From NCBI GenBank assembly GCA_963775015.1, contig CAVZHI010000015.1, positions 310,001 through 374,000 of the forward strand: a stretch of 64,000 nucleotides of DNA, given 5' to 3'. A program made the translations under genes and the position numbers. Under the pieces are notes generated by a model that made no database searches, was not told where the DNA came from, and worked only from the letters and a program-made list of their open reading frames with translations. This stretch comes from JAEMQF01 sp963775015. GTDB lineage: Bacteria > Pseudomonadota > Gammaproteobacteria > Burkholderiales > Burkholderiaceae_C. Shown one piece after another: positions 37,777 through 46,913 of this stretch (position 1 is its first letter; each line of letters begins with the position of its first letter).

Positions 37777-38229
37777 ATGCAAGTCATCCTGCTCGACAAA
37801 GTCGCGAACCTGGGCAACCTGGGCGACGTCGTCAAAGTCAAAGACGGTTTTGCGCGCAACTACCTGATCCCCTCGCGAATCGCACGCCGCGCGACCGAGG
37901 CCGCGATTGCCGAGTTCGCGCTGAAGCGCGCCGAACTCGAAAAGTCCGCCGCAGAAAAGCTCGCCGCCGCAACCGCGCTGGGCGAGAAGATGAACGGCCG
38001 CTCGGTGCACATCATCCAGAAGGCGGGGGTCGACGGGCGCTTGTTCGGTTCGGTGACGAACCACGACATCGCCGAGGCGCTGAACCGCATCGATTTCAAG
38101 GTGCTGAAAGCGCAGATCCGCATGCCCACCGGCCCGCTGAAAACGGTCGGCGAACACATCGTGAAAGTCGCGCCGCACACCGACGTCACGGTCGAGGTCA
38201 AGGTCGTCGTCGTTGCCGAAACCGAGTGA
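37777..38229 (+). CDS. rplI: 50S ribosomal protein L9
   Basis: The 150-residue product starts MQVILLDKVANLGNLGDVVK, has the N-terminal rRNA-binding domain with GFARNYLIPSRIARRAT, a long connecting helix (about 40-75) and the C-terminal domain with GVDGRLFGSVTNHDIAEALN. Last gene of the operon; a terminator follows. Confidence 0.98.
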   Translation: MQVILLDKVANLGNLGDVVKVKDGFARNYLIPSRIARRATEAAIAEFALKRAELEKSAAEKLAAATALGEKMNGRSVHIIQKAGVDGRLFGSVTNHDIAEALNRIDFKVLKAQIRMPTGPLKTVGEHIVKVAPHTDVTVEVKVVVVAETE

Positions 38230-38278
38230 GTCGCCGCGGTCTGGGCGGGCCCCGGACTGTGCGACGGCGAGCAAGTAC

Positions 38279-38304
38279 GGGCTGGACTTCCAGCCCATTT
38301 TTTT
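38279..38304 (+). terminator. Rho-independent terminator after rplI
   Basis: GGGCTGGA/TTCCAGCCC folds into a tight 8-bp hairpin (38279-38296) followed directly by ATTTTTTT. It closes the rpsF-priB-rpsR-rplI transcript; dnaB must then have its own promoter in 38305-38407. Confidence 0.85.
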
Positions 38305-38407
38305 GCGCCACGTTTTTTCGCTGCGCACAGATTCCCCACAGGTGCCGCCCAACTTGTCCACAGCGTTGCGCCGTGGCGCGCGGTGAATTCGCTCTTATCA
38401 TGGCGCG

Positions 38408-39847
38408 ATGGTTTCAACGCTGAACGACCTCGCCACTTCCAGCCCCCCGGGCCACGCCCAACCGGCGCGAGCTGCTGACGACGAGGTCTCGCGGCTGCGA
38501 ATCCCGCCGCATTCGGTGGAGGCCGAACAAAGTGTCCTGGGCGGCCTGCTGCTCGACAACAGCGCTTGGGACCGCGCCGGCGACCTGCTCAGCGACAGCG
38601 ACTTCTATCGCTTCGAACATCGCCACATCTACGGCGCAATCGGCGCCTTGATCAACGCGACCAAACCCGCCGATGTGATCACGGTGTTCGAACAACTGCA
38701 AAGCGTCGGCAAGGGTGACGAGTGCGGCGGCCTCGCGTACCTGAACTCGCTCGCGCAAAGCGTCATCAGCGCCGCCAACATCCGGCGTTACGCAGAGATC
38801 GTTCGCGAGCGCGCCGTGCTGCGCAAGTTGGTCGCGACGAGCGACGAGATCGCCACCACCGCGTTCAACCCGCAGGGCCAGCCGGTCTCGCAAATCCTCG
38901 ACGAAGCCGAGGCGAAGATCTTCCGCATCGGCGAAGAGGGCTCGCGCTCGCGCGCCGGCTTCCAGACCATGGACGCGCTCGTCGTGCAGCTCATCGACCG
39001 CGTCAACGAATTGCACGAAAACGGCGCCGAAGAAGTGACGGGGGTTCGCACCGGCTTCTACGACATGGACCGCATGACGGCGGGCCTGCAACCGGGAGAC
39101 TTGATCGTTCTCGCGGCGCGCCCGTCGATGGGCAAGACGGCGTTGGCGCTGAACATCGCCGAACATGTGGCGGTCAACGAAGGCCTGCCGGTGGCGGTGT
39201 TTTCGATGGAAATGGGCGCGGCGCAGCTTGCGCTGCGAATGGTCGGGTCGCTCGGCCGGATCGACCAGAGCAATCTGCGCACCGGGAAGCTGCGCGACGA
39301 CGAATGGGGGCGGCTGTCGGAGGCGGTGGAAAAACTCGGCAAAGTCAGCATGTTCATCGACGAAAGCGGCGCCCTCATGCCGAGCGAGCTGCGCGCGCGC
39401 GCCAGACGGCTGTCGCGCCAATGCGGCCAGCTCGGCCTGATCGTGATCGACTACCTGCAGCTCATGAGCGGCAGCAGCAGCAACTCGGACGAAAACCGCG
39501 CCACCGTGATCGGCGAAATTTCGCGCGGCCTGAAGTCGCTCGCCAAGGAGCTGAAGTGCCCGGTGCTGGCGCTGTCGCAGCTGAACCGCAGCGTCGAGTC
39601 GCGAACCGACAAGCGCCCGATGATGAGCGACTTGCGCGAATCGGGCGCGATCGAACAGGACGCCGACGTCATCATGTTCATCTACCGCGACGAGTACTAC
39701 ACGAAGGACGCGTGCAAGGAACCGGGTGTCGCCGAAATCATCATCGGCAAGCAGCGCAACGGCCCGACCGGAACGGTGAAGCTGACCTTCCTCAAGCCGC
39801 TCACCAAGTTCGACAACCTGGCGCCGGGCAGCAGCTCCGACTACTGA
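38408..39847 (+). CDS. dnaB: Replicative DNA helicase DnaB
   Basis: The 479-residue hexameric helicase has the N-terminal domain with PPHSVEAEQSVLGGLLLDN and the RecA-like C-terminal domain with Walker A LAARPSMGKTALALNIAEH (about 235-253), VFSMEMGAAQLALRMV, Walker B LGLIVIDYLQLMSG and SQLNRSVESRTDKRPMMSD. The N-terminal 30 residues are a low-complexity extension. No intein or insertion is present. Located after the ribosomal operon, as in many betaproteobacteria; it is convergent with the esterase gene. Confidence 0.97.
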   Translation: MVSTLNDLATSSPPGHAQPARAADDEVSRLRIPPHSVEAEQSVLGGLLLDNSAWDRAGDLLSDSDFYRFEHRHIYGAIGALINATKPADVITVFEQLQSVGKGDECGGLAYLNSLAQSVISAANIRRYAEIVRERAVLRKLVATSDEIATTAFNPQGQPVSQILDEAEAKIFRIGEEGSRSRAGFQTMDALVVQLIDRVNELHENGAEEVTGVRTGFYDMDRMTAGLQPGDLIVLAARPSMGKTALALNIAEHVAVNEGLPVAVFSMEMGAAQLALRMVGSLGRIDQSNLRTGKLRDDEWGRLSEAVEKLGKVSMFIDESGALMPSELRARARRLSRQCGQLGLIVIDYLQLMSGSSSNSDENRATVIGEISRGLKSLAKELKCPVLALSQLNRSVESRTDKRPMMSDLRESGAIEQDADVIMFIYRDEYYTKDACKEPGVAEIIIGKQRNGPTGTVKLTFLKPLTKFDNLAPGSSSDY

Positions 39848-39880
39848 GAGGTTGAGAGTCTTTCGGGCCGAGCTGCGTGC

Positions 39881-40831
39881 TCAAGGGGCGAGCGCGCGCC
39901 GCAGTTGTGCGGCGCAGATCGCGACCGCATCAACCGCCTCGTCGATGATCCGCCCCATCAGGATGAAGCCGTGGATCTGGCGCTCGAAGCCGATGTGCGT
40001 CGCGCGGTTTCCCGCCAGGGTCAGGCGCTGCGCATAGTCGATGCCCTCGTCGCGCAGCGGGTCGTAGCCGGCGGTGAGGATCAGTGCAGGCGGCAGGTTG
40101 CGCAGGTCCGGGTGCAGCAGCGGCGAGGCGCGCCAGTCGTGTTCGAGCGCAGCGTCGGGCAGGTAGTGGCCCTGGAAATAGGCGATCGTATCGCTCGTCA
40201 GCAGGTAACCCTGGCCATTTCGAGTGTGCGAGGGCGAGATCCGACGCATGTCGGTCGACGGGTAGATCAGGAGCTGGTACGCAAGCGGCGGGCCGCCCGC
40301 GTCGCGCAGCGTGAGCGCCACCACCGTGGCCAGGTTGCCGCCGGCGCTGTCACCGCCCACGGCGACGCGCTGCGGATTGAAGCCGAGCTTGGCCGCCTCC
40401 GCCTGAATCCATCGCGTCGCCGCGACGCAATCGTCCACCGCCGCCGGGAAACGATGCTCCGGGCCCATCCGGTAGTCGACTGAAATGACCGCGATTCCGG
40501 CGCCGTTGGCGAGCTCGCGGCACAAGGTGTCGTGCGTGTCGAGGTCGCCGATGACCCAGCCGCCGCCGTGAAAGTAGATCAGCAACGGCAGCGGCGTCGC
40601 TGCGCCGCCGCGGCTCGCGGGCAGAGGCCGATAAAGGCGCAGCGGGATCGTGCCGTGCGGCCCCGAAGCAGCGAGCGACTGCACCTGCGCGACCTCGGGC
40701 GGATCGGGTTGCACCATCAGGCGCCGCTCTCGGTACAGGCGCCGCGCAGCGTCCGGGCTCAGCGTGTGCATTTCGGGCACGCCGCGGATTTGCAGCAGAT
40801 CGATCAGAGCCTTGGCCTGAGGGTGCAGCAT
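39881..40831 (-). CDS. Alpha/beta hydrolase, hormone-sensitive-lipase family (esterase)
   Basis: A 316-residue serine hydrolase of the HSL (bacterial family IV) type. The oxyanion motif HGGGWVIGDLDTHD, the nucleophile elbow GGDSAGGNLAT, the acid region GYDPLRDEGIDYA and the final histidine in QIHGFILMGRIIDEA are all present, so it is probably an active short-chain ester hydrolase. No signal peptide; cytoplasmic. Physiological substrate unknown. It shares its strand with amiC upstream (38-bp gap). Confidence 0.9.
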   Translation of the reverse strand: MLHPQAKALIDLLQIRGVPEMHTLSPDAARRLYRERRLMVQPDPPEVAQVQSLAASGPHGTIPLRLYRPLPASRGGAATPLPLLIYFHGGGWVIGDLDTHDTLCRELANGAGIAVISVDYRMGPEHRFPAAVDDCVAATRWIQAEAAKLGFNPQRVAVGGDSAGGNLATVVALTLRDAGGPPLAYQLLIYPSTDMRRISPSHTRNGQGYLLTSDTIAYFQGHYLPDAALEHDWRASPLLHPDLRNLPPALILTAGYDPLRDEGIDYAQRLTLAGNRATHIGFERQIHGFILMGRIIDEAVDAVAICAAQLRRALAP

Positions 40832-40869
40832 GGCAGTGCCTTCCTTTGAATGCGTGGCGTGGGTGGCGG

Positions 40870-42262
40870 CTACAGCGTGCGCTGCCGGCCCGAGGGTGGG
40901 TTCTTGGCGAAGTAGCGCTTGATGCCACTCGCCAGCGCGTTCACGAGCTGCTGCTGGTACTTCGGATCCCGCAGTTTTTTCTCTTCGCCGGGATTCGAGA
41001 TGAACGCGGTTTCGACCAGGATCGACGGAATGTCGGGCGCCTTCAATACTGCAAAGCCGGCCTGCTCGACACGGTCTTTGTGCAAGGGCCCGATCCGGCC
41101 GATGTGGCCGAGCACCTCGTTGCCGATCTTCAGGCTGTCCTTGATTTGCGCCGCGGTGCTCATCTCGACCATCGCGCGCACCACCGACGCGTCCTTATTC
41201 TGCGTGTTCACTCCGCCCACCAGGTCGGAGCCGTTTTCGCGTTCGGCCATCCAGCGCGCCGTGGCGCTGCTCGCGCCGCGCGTGGAGAGCGCAAACACCG
41301 ACGCGCCATGCGCCTTGGGCGTCGTCACGGCGTCGGCGTGCAGCGAGACGAACAGATCGGCCTGGACGCGGCGCGCCTTGCGCACCCGGTCGTAAAGCGG
41401 CACGTAGTAGTCGGCGTCGCGCGTCAACATCGCGCGCATGCCGCTGATGGCGTTGATGCGCTCGCGCAGCTGCAAAGCGATCGCGAGAACGACGTCTTTT
41501 TCGCGCAGGCCGCGGCGCCCGATCGCGCCCGGGTCTTCGCCGCCATGGCCGGGGTCGATGGCGACGACGACGAGCCGATCGATGCGGCCCTTGTTGTTCG
41601 AAGCCGCGCCGGCGATCGCCGACGGCGGCCCGACCACCGCCGGCGCCGTGAGCGGGGGTGCCGCAGCCGACGCCGCAGCGCGCGGCGCTGCTGACGCCGC
41701 TGCGACTGCAGACGTCCGGCGTCGCGGCCGCTGCGCCGCCACGGCCCTGCATCTCCTCCGCAATGGCGCTCTCAACCGCCTTGGCGGCGCGCTGTTCTGC
41801 CGACTCCTTGTCGCGAATCAGCGCCAGCAGCGGGTCGCGTTCCTGCGCCGGATAGAGGTCGAAGACGAGCCGGTGCTTGTACGCTGCGATCGGCGCGAGC
41901 GTGAACAGCTGCGGCGCGATCGCCTGCTTCAGGTCGATCACCAGGCGCACCACCTTGGGCTGAAACTGGCCGACGCGCAGGCCCGCGATGTACGGGTCGT
42001 CGGGCGTGATCTTGCCCACCAGGTCGCGCAGTCCCGGGCTGAGCTCGAGGCCGGCGACGTCGATCACGAGGCGTGCCGGGTCCTGGAGCAGGAAGTGTTT
42101 TTCCGTCAGGGGCTCGTCGGACTCGATCGTGATCCGCGAATAGTCCTGCGCCGGCCAGACGCGCACCGCGACGATGCTCGCGCCCCACGCGATGTCGCGC
42201 GCGCCGAGGCCCAGCGCGAGGCCGCCCATCGCTTGCAACGCAGAGCGCCGGCTGAGCGTCAT
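40870..42262 (-). CDS. amiC: N-acetylmuramoyl-L-alanine amidase AmiC (frameshifted as read)
   Basis: The first frame, from the ATG at 42262 (overlapping the tsaE stop as ATGA), encodes a twin-arginine signal (MTLSRRSALQAMGGLALGLG) and an AMIN domain (ASIVAVRVWPAQDYSRITIE). The second frame encodes the zinc amidase domain (Amidase_3): VVVAIDPGHGGEDPGAIG, GLREKDVVLAIA, DLFVSLHADA and SILVETAFISNPGEEKKLRD. The frames change near 41700, in the GC-rich Ala/Pro linker, so an indel there (probably a sequencing error) separates them. AmiC is exported by Tat to the periplasm and splits septal peptidoglycan during division. The tsaE-amiC order is conserved. Confidence 0.9.
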
Positions 42263-42702
42263 TCGAGCAGCTCCACGCCGCGTGGCGTGAAGGCTGACAA
42301 CTGCACCTGGCGCGCGTCGCCAGCATCGAGCGGCTCGAGATCGATGCGCAGGTCCGCCGTGGGGAGAACGCCGTGGGCCTTCTCCGGCCACTCGGCGAGC
42401 TTCAGTCCAGGCGTGGCAAAGACGTCGCGAAAGCCCGCGTCTTCCCATTCGCGTGGACTCTTGAAACGGTAGAAGTCGAAGTGCCAGCATCGCAACTCGG
42501 GCAACTCATACGCCTCGACGACGGCGTAACTCGGGCTCTTCACCCGGCCCGTGACGCCGAGCGCGCGCAGCAGATGGCGCACGAAAGTCGTCTTGCCCGC
42601 GCCGAGCGGGCCGGAAAGTTCGATGAACGCGTCGCGCACCCCCTCGTGGCGCGCGAGCGCGCGCGCAGTTGCGGCGCAATCGGCCTCAATGGCCCAGACC
42701 AT
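42259..42702 (-). CDS. tsaE: tRNA threonylcarbamoyladenosine biosynthesis ATPase TsaE
   Basis: TsaE is the ATPase of the TsaBDE complex that makes t6A37 in tRNA. The 147-residue product has Walker A LSGPLGAGKTTFVRHLLRAL, the family block VKSPSYAVVEAYEL and HFDFYRFKSPREWEDAGF, and WPEKAHGVLP. I chose the ATG at 42702 (MVWAIEAD); further upstream codons are out of the family. Its stop overlaps the amiC start. It is divergent from queG, with 24 bp between start codons. Confidence 0.94.
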   Translation of the reverse strand: MVWAIEADCAATARALARHEGVRDAFIELSGPLGAGKTTFVRHLLRALGVTGRVKSPSYAVVEAYELPELRCWHFDFYRFKSPREWEDAGFRDVFATPGLKLAEWPEKAHGVLPTADLRIDLEPLDAGDARQVQLSAFTPRGVELLE

Positions 42703-42726
42703 GCTGCGGGTTCCTAGAATCGACAA

Positions 42727-43838
42727 ATGACGCTTGCTCGCAGTGAAGACGATGGGCTGAAGGGTGAACACGTGCTGGCTCAGTTGCGCGGCTGGGCCGC
42801 GGCGCTCGGATTCTCCCAGATCGGAGTTGCCGACGTCGACCTCAGCCAAGCCGAGGCGGGGCTGCGCGATTGGCTCGCGCAGGGCTGCCACGGCCGCATG
42901 GCGTACATGGCGCGCCACGGCCTGCGGCGTGCGCGGCCTGCGGAGCTGGTTCCGGGAACGCTGCGCATCATCACGGCGCGAATGGACTACCTGCCGCGTG
43001 GCGCGGCGGCGGACTGGCGCGAGGCCGAGTCGCAGCGCCTCGCCGATCCGTCGCAGGCCGTGATCTCGGTCTACGCCAGAGGCCGCGACTACCACAAGGT
43101 ACTGCGCACGCGCCTGGCGACGCTGGCGCAGCAACTGTCCGCGGCGCTGGGGCCGTTCGGGCATCGCGTCTTCACCGATTCGGCGCCGGTGCTCGAAGTC
43201 GAACTCGCAGCGCGCAGCGGTCTGGCCTGGCGCGGTAAACACACGCTCGCGCTGCAGCGTGACGCGGGATCGATGTTCTTCCTCGGCGAAATCTTCTGCG
43301 ACCTCGATCTGCCGCTGACACCGCCGGTGACGGCGCATTGCGGAACCTGCAGCGCGTGCATCGATGTCTGCCCGACGCAGGCGATCGTCGGCCCGTACCG
43401 GCTCGACGCGCGGCGCTGCATCTCCTACCTCACGATCGAACACGACGGGCCGATACCGCCCGAACTGCGCGAAGCGATCGGCAACCGCATCTTCGGTTGC
43501 GACGACTGCCAGCTCGTCTGCCCGTGGAACCGCTACGCGCAGCGCAGCACCCTCGCCGATTTCGACCCGCGCCCGGCGCGCGCCGACGTGGCGCTGCTCG
43601 AACTCTGGGCGTGGAGCGAGGCGGAATTCCTGCGCCACACCGAAGGCAGCGCGATCCGACGCATCGGATTCGAGCGTTGGCAGCGCAACCTCGCGGTGGC
43701 GCTGGGAAACGCTTTGCGCGCGTCTGAACGACGCGGCGCTGCAGCGGGGACATCGGCGCGGCGCTCGCCGCACAACTCGCCACGGCGACGCCCCTGGTTC
43801 GCGAGCACATCGAGTGGGCGCTCGCGCAGGTGCACTGA
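42727..43838 (+). CDS. queG: Epoxyqueuosine reductase QueG (frameshifted near its 3' end)
   Basis: QueG reduces epoxyqueuosine to queuosine in tRNA with cobalamin and two [4Fe-4S] clusters. The reading frame from 42727 shows GFSQIGVADVDLSQAEAGL, GCHGRMAYMARHG, VISVYARGRDYHK, FTDSAPVLEVELAARSGLAW and both cluster motifs (CGTCSACIDVCPTQAI and FGCDDCQLVCPWN). Near 43725 and again near 43750 the frame shifts; the expected C-terminus DIGAALAAQLATATPLVREH runs in another frame to a stop at 43836-43838. The core is intact, so the two indels are probably sequencing errors. xerD begins 3 bp later. Confidence 0.9.
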
Positions 43839-43841
43839 CCC

Positions 43842-44750
43842 ATGGCCCAAGCTGCCATCCCGAGCTCCAGTGCCGCGATCGACGCCTTCGTCGCCGCGCT
43901 CTGGATCGAAGACGGCCTGTCGGCGAACACGCTCGCCGCGTACCGGCGCGACCTGCAGCTCTACGCGTCGTGGCGCGAAGAGTCCCAGCGGGGCGGCCTG
44001 AACGAGACGCGCGAGGTCGACCTGCTCGAGTACGGCGTCGCGCGCCACGCCTTGAGCAAGGCGAGCAGCGTGAACCGGCGCCTCACCGTGTTCAAGCGCT
44101 ACTTTCGCTGGGCCTTGCGCGAAGGCCATGTGGACGCCGACCCGACGCTGAAACTGCTCGGCGCGAAGCAGGTGCAGCGGATTCCCAAGGTGCTGAGCGA
44201 AGCCCAGGTCGAGGCGTTGCTCGGCGCGCCCGATGTGGAGTCGCCGCTCGGATTGCGCGATCGCACCATGCTGGAGTTGATGTACGCGAGCGGGCTGCGC
44301 GTCAGCGAACTCGTGACGCTGAAGAGCGTGCACCTGGGGTTGAACGACGCAGCGCTTCGTGTCACCGGCAAAGGCGCGCGCGAACGCCTGCTGCCGTTCG
44401 GCGAAGAGGCGCATGCCTGGTTGCGCCGCTACCTGGCGCAGGGCCGGCCGACGATCCTGAAGCGGCGCGCGAGCGACGCATTGTTCGTCACGGTTCGCGG
44501 CGCGGCGATGTCGCGCCAGATGTTCTGGAAGATCGTGAAGAGCCATGCACAGTCTGCCGGCATCACGGTGCCGCTGTCGCCGCACACCTTGCGCCACGCG
44601 TTCGCGACGCACCTGCTGAACCACGGTGCCGATCTGCGAGCGGTGCAACTGCTGCTCGGCCACGCCGACATTTCGACGACGACGATTTACACCCACGTCG
44701 CACGCGAGCGTTTGAGGGTCCTGCACGCCGCGCACCACCCACGTGGCTGA
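43842..44750 (+). CDS. xerD: Site-specific tyrosine recombinase XerD
   Basis: XerD resolves chromosome dimers at dif with XerC and FtsK. The 302-residue product has the N-terminal core-binding domain (IDAFVAALWIEDGLSANTLA) and the catalytic domain with Arg153 (SGLRVSELVTL), His248 and Arg251 (HTLRHAFATH), His274 (GHADISTT) and the nucleophile Tyr283 (TIYTHVARERL). Length is that of E. coli XerD (298). Next to queG, not to an integron or phage, so it is the chromosomal recombinase. Confidence 0.95.
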   Translation: MAQAAIPSSSAAIDAFVAALWIEDGLSANTLAAYRRDLQLYASWREESQRGGLNETREVDLLEYGVARHALSKASSVNRRLTVFKRYFRWALREGHVDADPTLKLLGAKQVQRIPKVLSEAQVEALLGAPDVESPLGLRDRTMLELMYASGLRVSELVTLKSVHLGLNDAALRVTGKGARERLLPFGEEAHAWLRRYLAQGRPTILKRRASDALFVTVRGAAMSRQMFWKIVKSHAQSAGITVPLSPHTLRHAFATHLLNHGADLRAVQLLLGHADISTTTIYTHVARERLRVLHAAHHPRG

Positions 44751-44776
44751 CGACTTCGCGCACAGGGCCCTGTCGA

Positions 44777-46041
44777 TCAGCGCGACACCCAACGCCCGTT
44801 CACGCTGACCAGCTCGCACGGCCGCGAATACGACTCGCGCTTCGCGTCGCAACTTTCGAGCGCGCTCGCCGCGGCCGATTCGGGCGACGCGGAACCAGCG
44901 TGCCAGCCCCAGCTTCCGGTGGGCGACGCGGCGAACGCCTTGTTCACCGGACCGGTGAGGTATTCGTCGCGGAACACGGTCACCGCTTCGCGGACGGCAT
45001 GCGCGCCACGACCTCGGCGTCTTTCGGAACCTCGACCGCCGGCCCGCCCACCGGCAGCACTTCTTCGACCTTCGTCGCGATCCAGCGGTAGGTGGCGACG
45101 AGCGTGAGCGTCATCAGGAGCGCGGCGACGATGGTGAGCAGCAGATTGCCCGGTCGTGAGCGCCCGCCGTGATCGTTGTCTTCCGGCGTTCCGGGCAAAG
45201 CGGTGAGGGCCAGTGCCGCTGCAACGTTGAGGTAGGGAATCCACAGCAACAAGGCCCACAGACCGCTGCCGTTGAAGTCGTGCGCGCGCAGCACCGACAG
45301 GCGCGTCGCGAACACGGCGAGCAGCAGCGTACCCATGATGAGCACCCAGAGTTTGAGCGGGGTCGGGTTCGGCACGGCCAAAACGAACAGCAGGTTCACG
45401 GTCAGCAGGGTCCAGCAGATCGCCGCGATGTACGGCAGCCGCGCGAGCCGGCCGGCAAAGCTCAAGCCCCACGCCGACGGCGCATCCGGCGCCGCACTGT
45501 CGTCGAGCGGCGCGAGGCCACGGCGCGCCCGCGCTTGCGCCAGGCGTTGCAGGCGCAGCGTCACCTCGGATTCCTGCTTGTAGGCGCGCGCCATCGCGAT
45601 GTCGGACCCGCAGGCACGGCAGATGACGCGCTCCGATTGCTTCTCGCCGCAGTTCGGGCAAGTCACCTCGACCGGCGGTGCGGGCGGCGGCACCGGTTCG
45701 GGGAGCGGTGCCGCAGCTTGCAGCGTTGCAGCGCTGCTCGGCTCGGGTGCAGCGGGGGCAGGCGCGGGCGGCGCCGGCAGGGCGGCAGGCGGTGCATCGC
45801 CCTCGACGTCGTCGTCGGGCTCGATGTGCACGCGCGCGCCGAGCTCGCGCAGCCTCTCCTCGTAGCCTTGCGCCTCGAAGAAGTCCATCGAGCTTTTGAG
45901 AACGATGCGCGCGCCGCTGAACAGCGCGCTGCGGCTCGACTCGTCGATCTCGAGCAAGTCACCGAGGTCGTCGCGCACGTCGGAGCGCTTGAAGCCGCGG
46001 ATCACTTCGCCGTAGAAGACCAGTTGTACTCGAGTTTCCAT
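44777..46041 (-). CDS. Zinc-ribbon and DUF805-like membrane protein (frameshifted near its 3' end)
   Basis: From the ATG at 46041 the protein starts METRVQLVFYGEVIRGFKRS, has a Pro/Ala-rich linker, a zinc ribbon (VTCPNCGEKQSERVICRACG) and four to five membrane helices with HDFNGSGLWALLLWIP as in DUF805 proteins. Near 45003 the frame is lost: this frame stops at 44980 while the expected end (AVREAVTVFRDEYLTGP ... ELVSVNGRWVSR) continues in another frame to 44777. That C-terminus resembles a pilin-like extracytoplasmic tail. The total would be about 420 residues. Function unknown; the role of the zinc ribbon in the cytoplasm is inferred. Confidence 0.75.
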
Positions 46042-46152
46042 GGGTGGGCGCGGGTGGACTCCATGCGCCGATCGCTCCGGTGCGCCGGCAGCATACACGC
46101 GTTGGCGCTGGTGCAGGCATGATGGGCGACCTGACCTGCTCGGCACCCGCGC

Positions 46153-46900
46153 ATGAACTTCGACGCTCTTGGCATCACCCGGCAACTCGACGCCGTGCAG
46201 GCCGAACGCCAGCGCCGCCGCGCCAGCCCTGACCTGGCGGCGCGTGTGGCCGCGATCAAACACTTCCAGCAACTGCGGTTTGCCCACACCTACGCCGACT
46301 TGCTCGAGGACCCGCGTTACCGTCGCGCAGCGCGCTTTTTCCTCGACGAGTTGTACGGGCCGCAAGACTTCAGCGAGCGCGACCAACAGCTCGCGCGCGT
46401 CGTCCCGGCGCTGCTGAGGCTGTTTCCGCAGCGAATCGTCAACGTCGTCGGTACGCTCGTGAGCCTGCACGCGTTGTCGGAACGGCTCGACACCGCGATG
46501 GCGCAGCAATTGCCCGGCAGCGAACTCGACGCCGCGGGTTATGTCGCCGCCTGGCGCGCGACGGGTGAGCCCGTGGAGCGCGAGCGCCAGATCGCGCTGA
46601 CTCTCGCGATCGGCGCCGCGCTCGATCAACTCGTGCACAAGCCGCTCGTGCAGCGCAGCCTGCACTTGATGCGCGGCCCGGCACGGCTCGCCGGTCTGGC
46701 GCAATTGCAGGAGGTTCTGGAGCTCGGTTTCGACGCTTTCCGTGCGATGCACGGCGCGGCCGAGTTCCTGGCGCTGATCGCAGAGCGCGAGCGGCGCCTC
46801 ACCGACGCGCTGTTCCAACCCGACGCCACCGCGGCGTTGAAAGCCGCGAGCGGATTGCTGCCTCCGCTCGCGCTTGACCGCCAGGGAAGTGGGCGGCGCG
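46153..46900 (+). CDS. Conserved protein of unknown function (FFLDELYGP motif)
   Basis: The all-helical protein of about 245 residues (MNFDALGITRQLDAVQAERQ) has a conserved-looking core AARFFLDELYGPQDFSERDQ followed by RVVPALLRLFPQRIVNVVGT. I recall such sequences as unnamed conserved proteins in betaproteobacteria, but no function. The open frame continues to 47040, but from about 46870 it runs over the 3' end of the convergent fumarase gene and stops looking like protein, so the true end is probably near 46870-46900 and may be blurred by an indel. No signal peptide. Confidence 0.6.
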
Positions 46901-46913
46901 ACTGGCCTTGCGT

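Noticed and set aside
43842..44750. Tyrosine recombinase as sign of an integrated element
   Set aside because: Length, motifs and neighbourhood are those of chromosomal XerD; no attachment-site duplication or phage gene is near.
43842..44850. dif site near xerD
   Set aside because: I found no 28-bp dif-like dyad here, and dif is normally at the terminus and not beside xerD.
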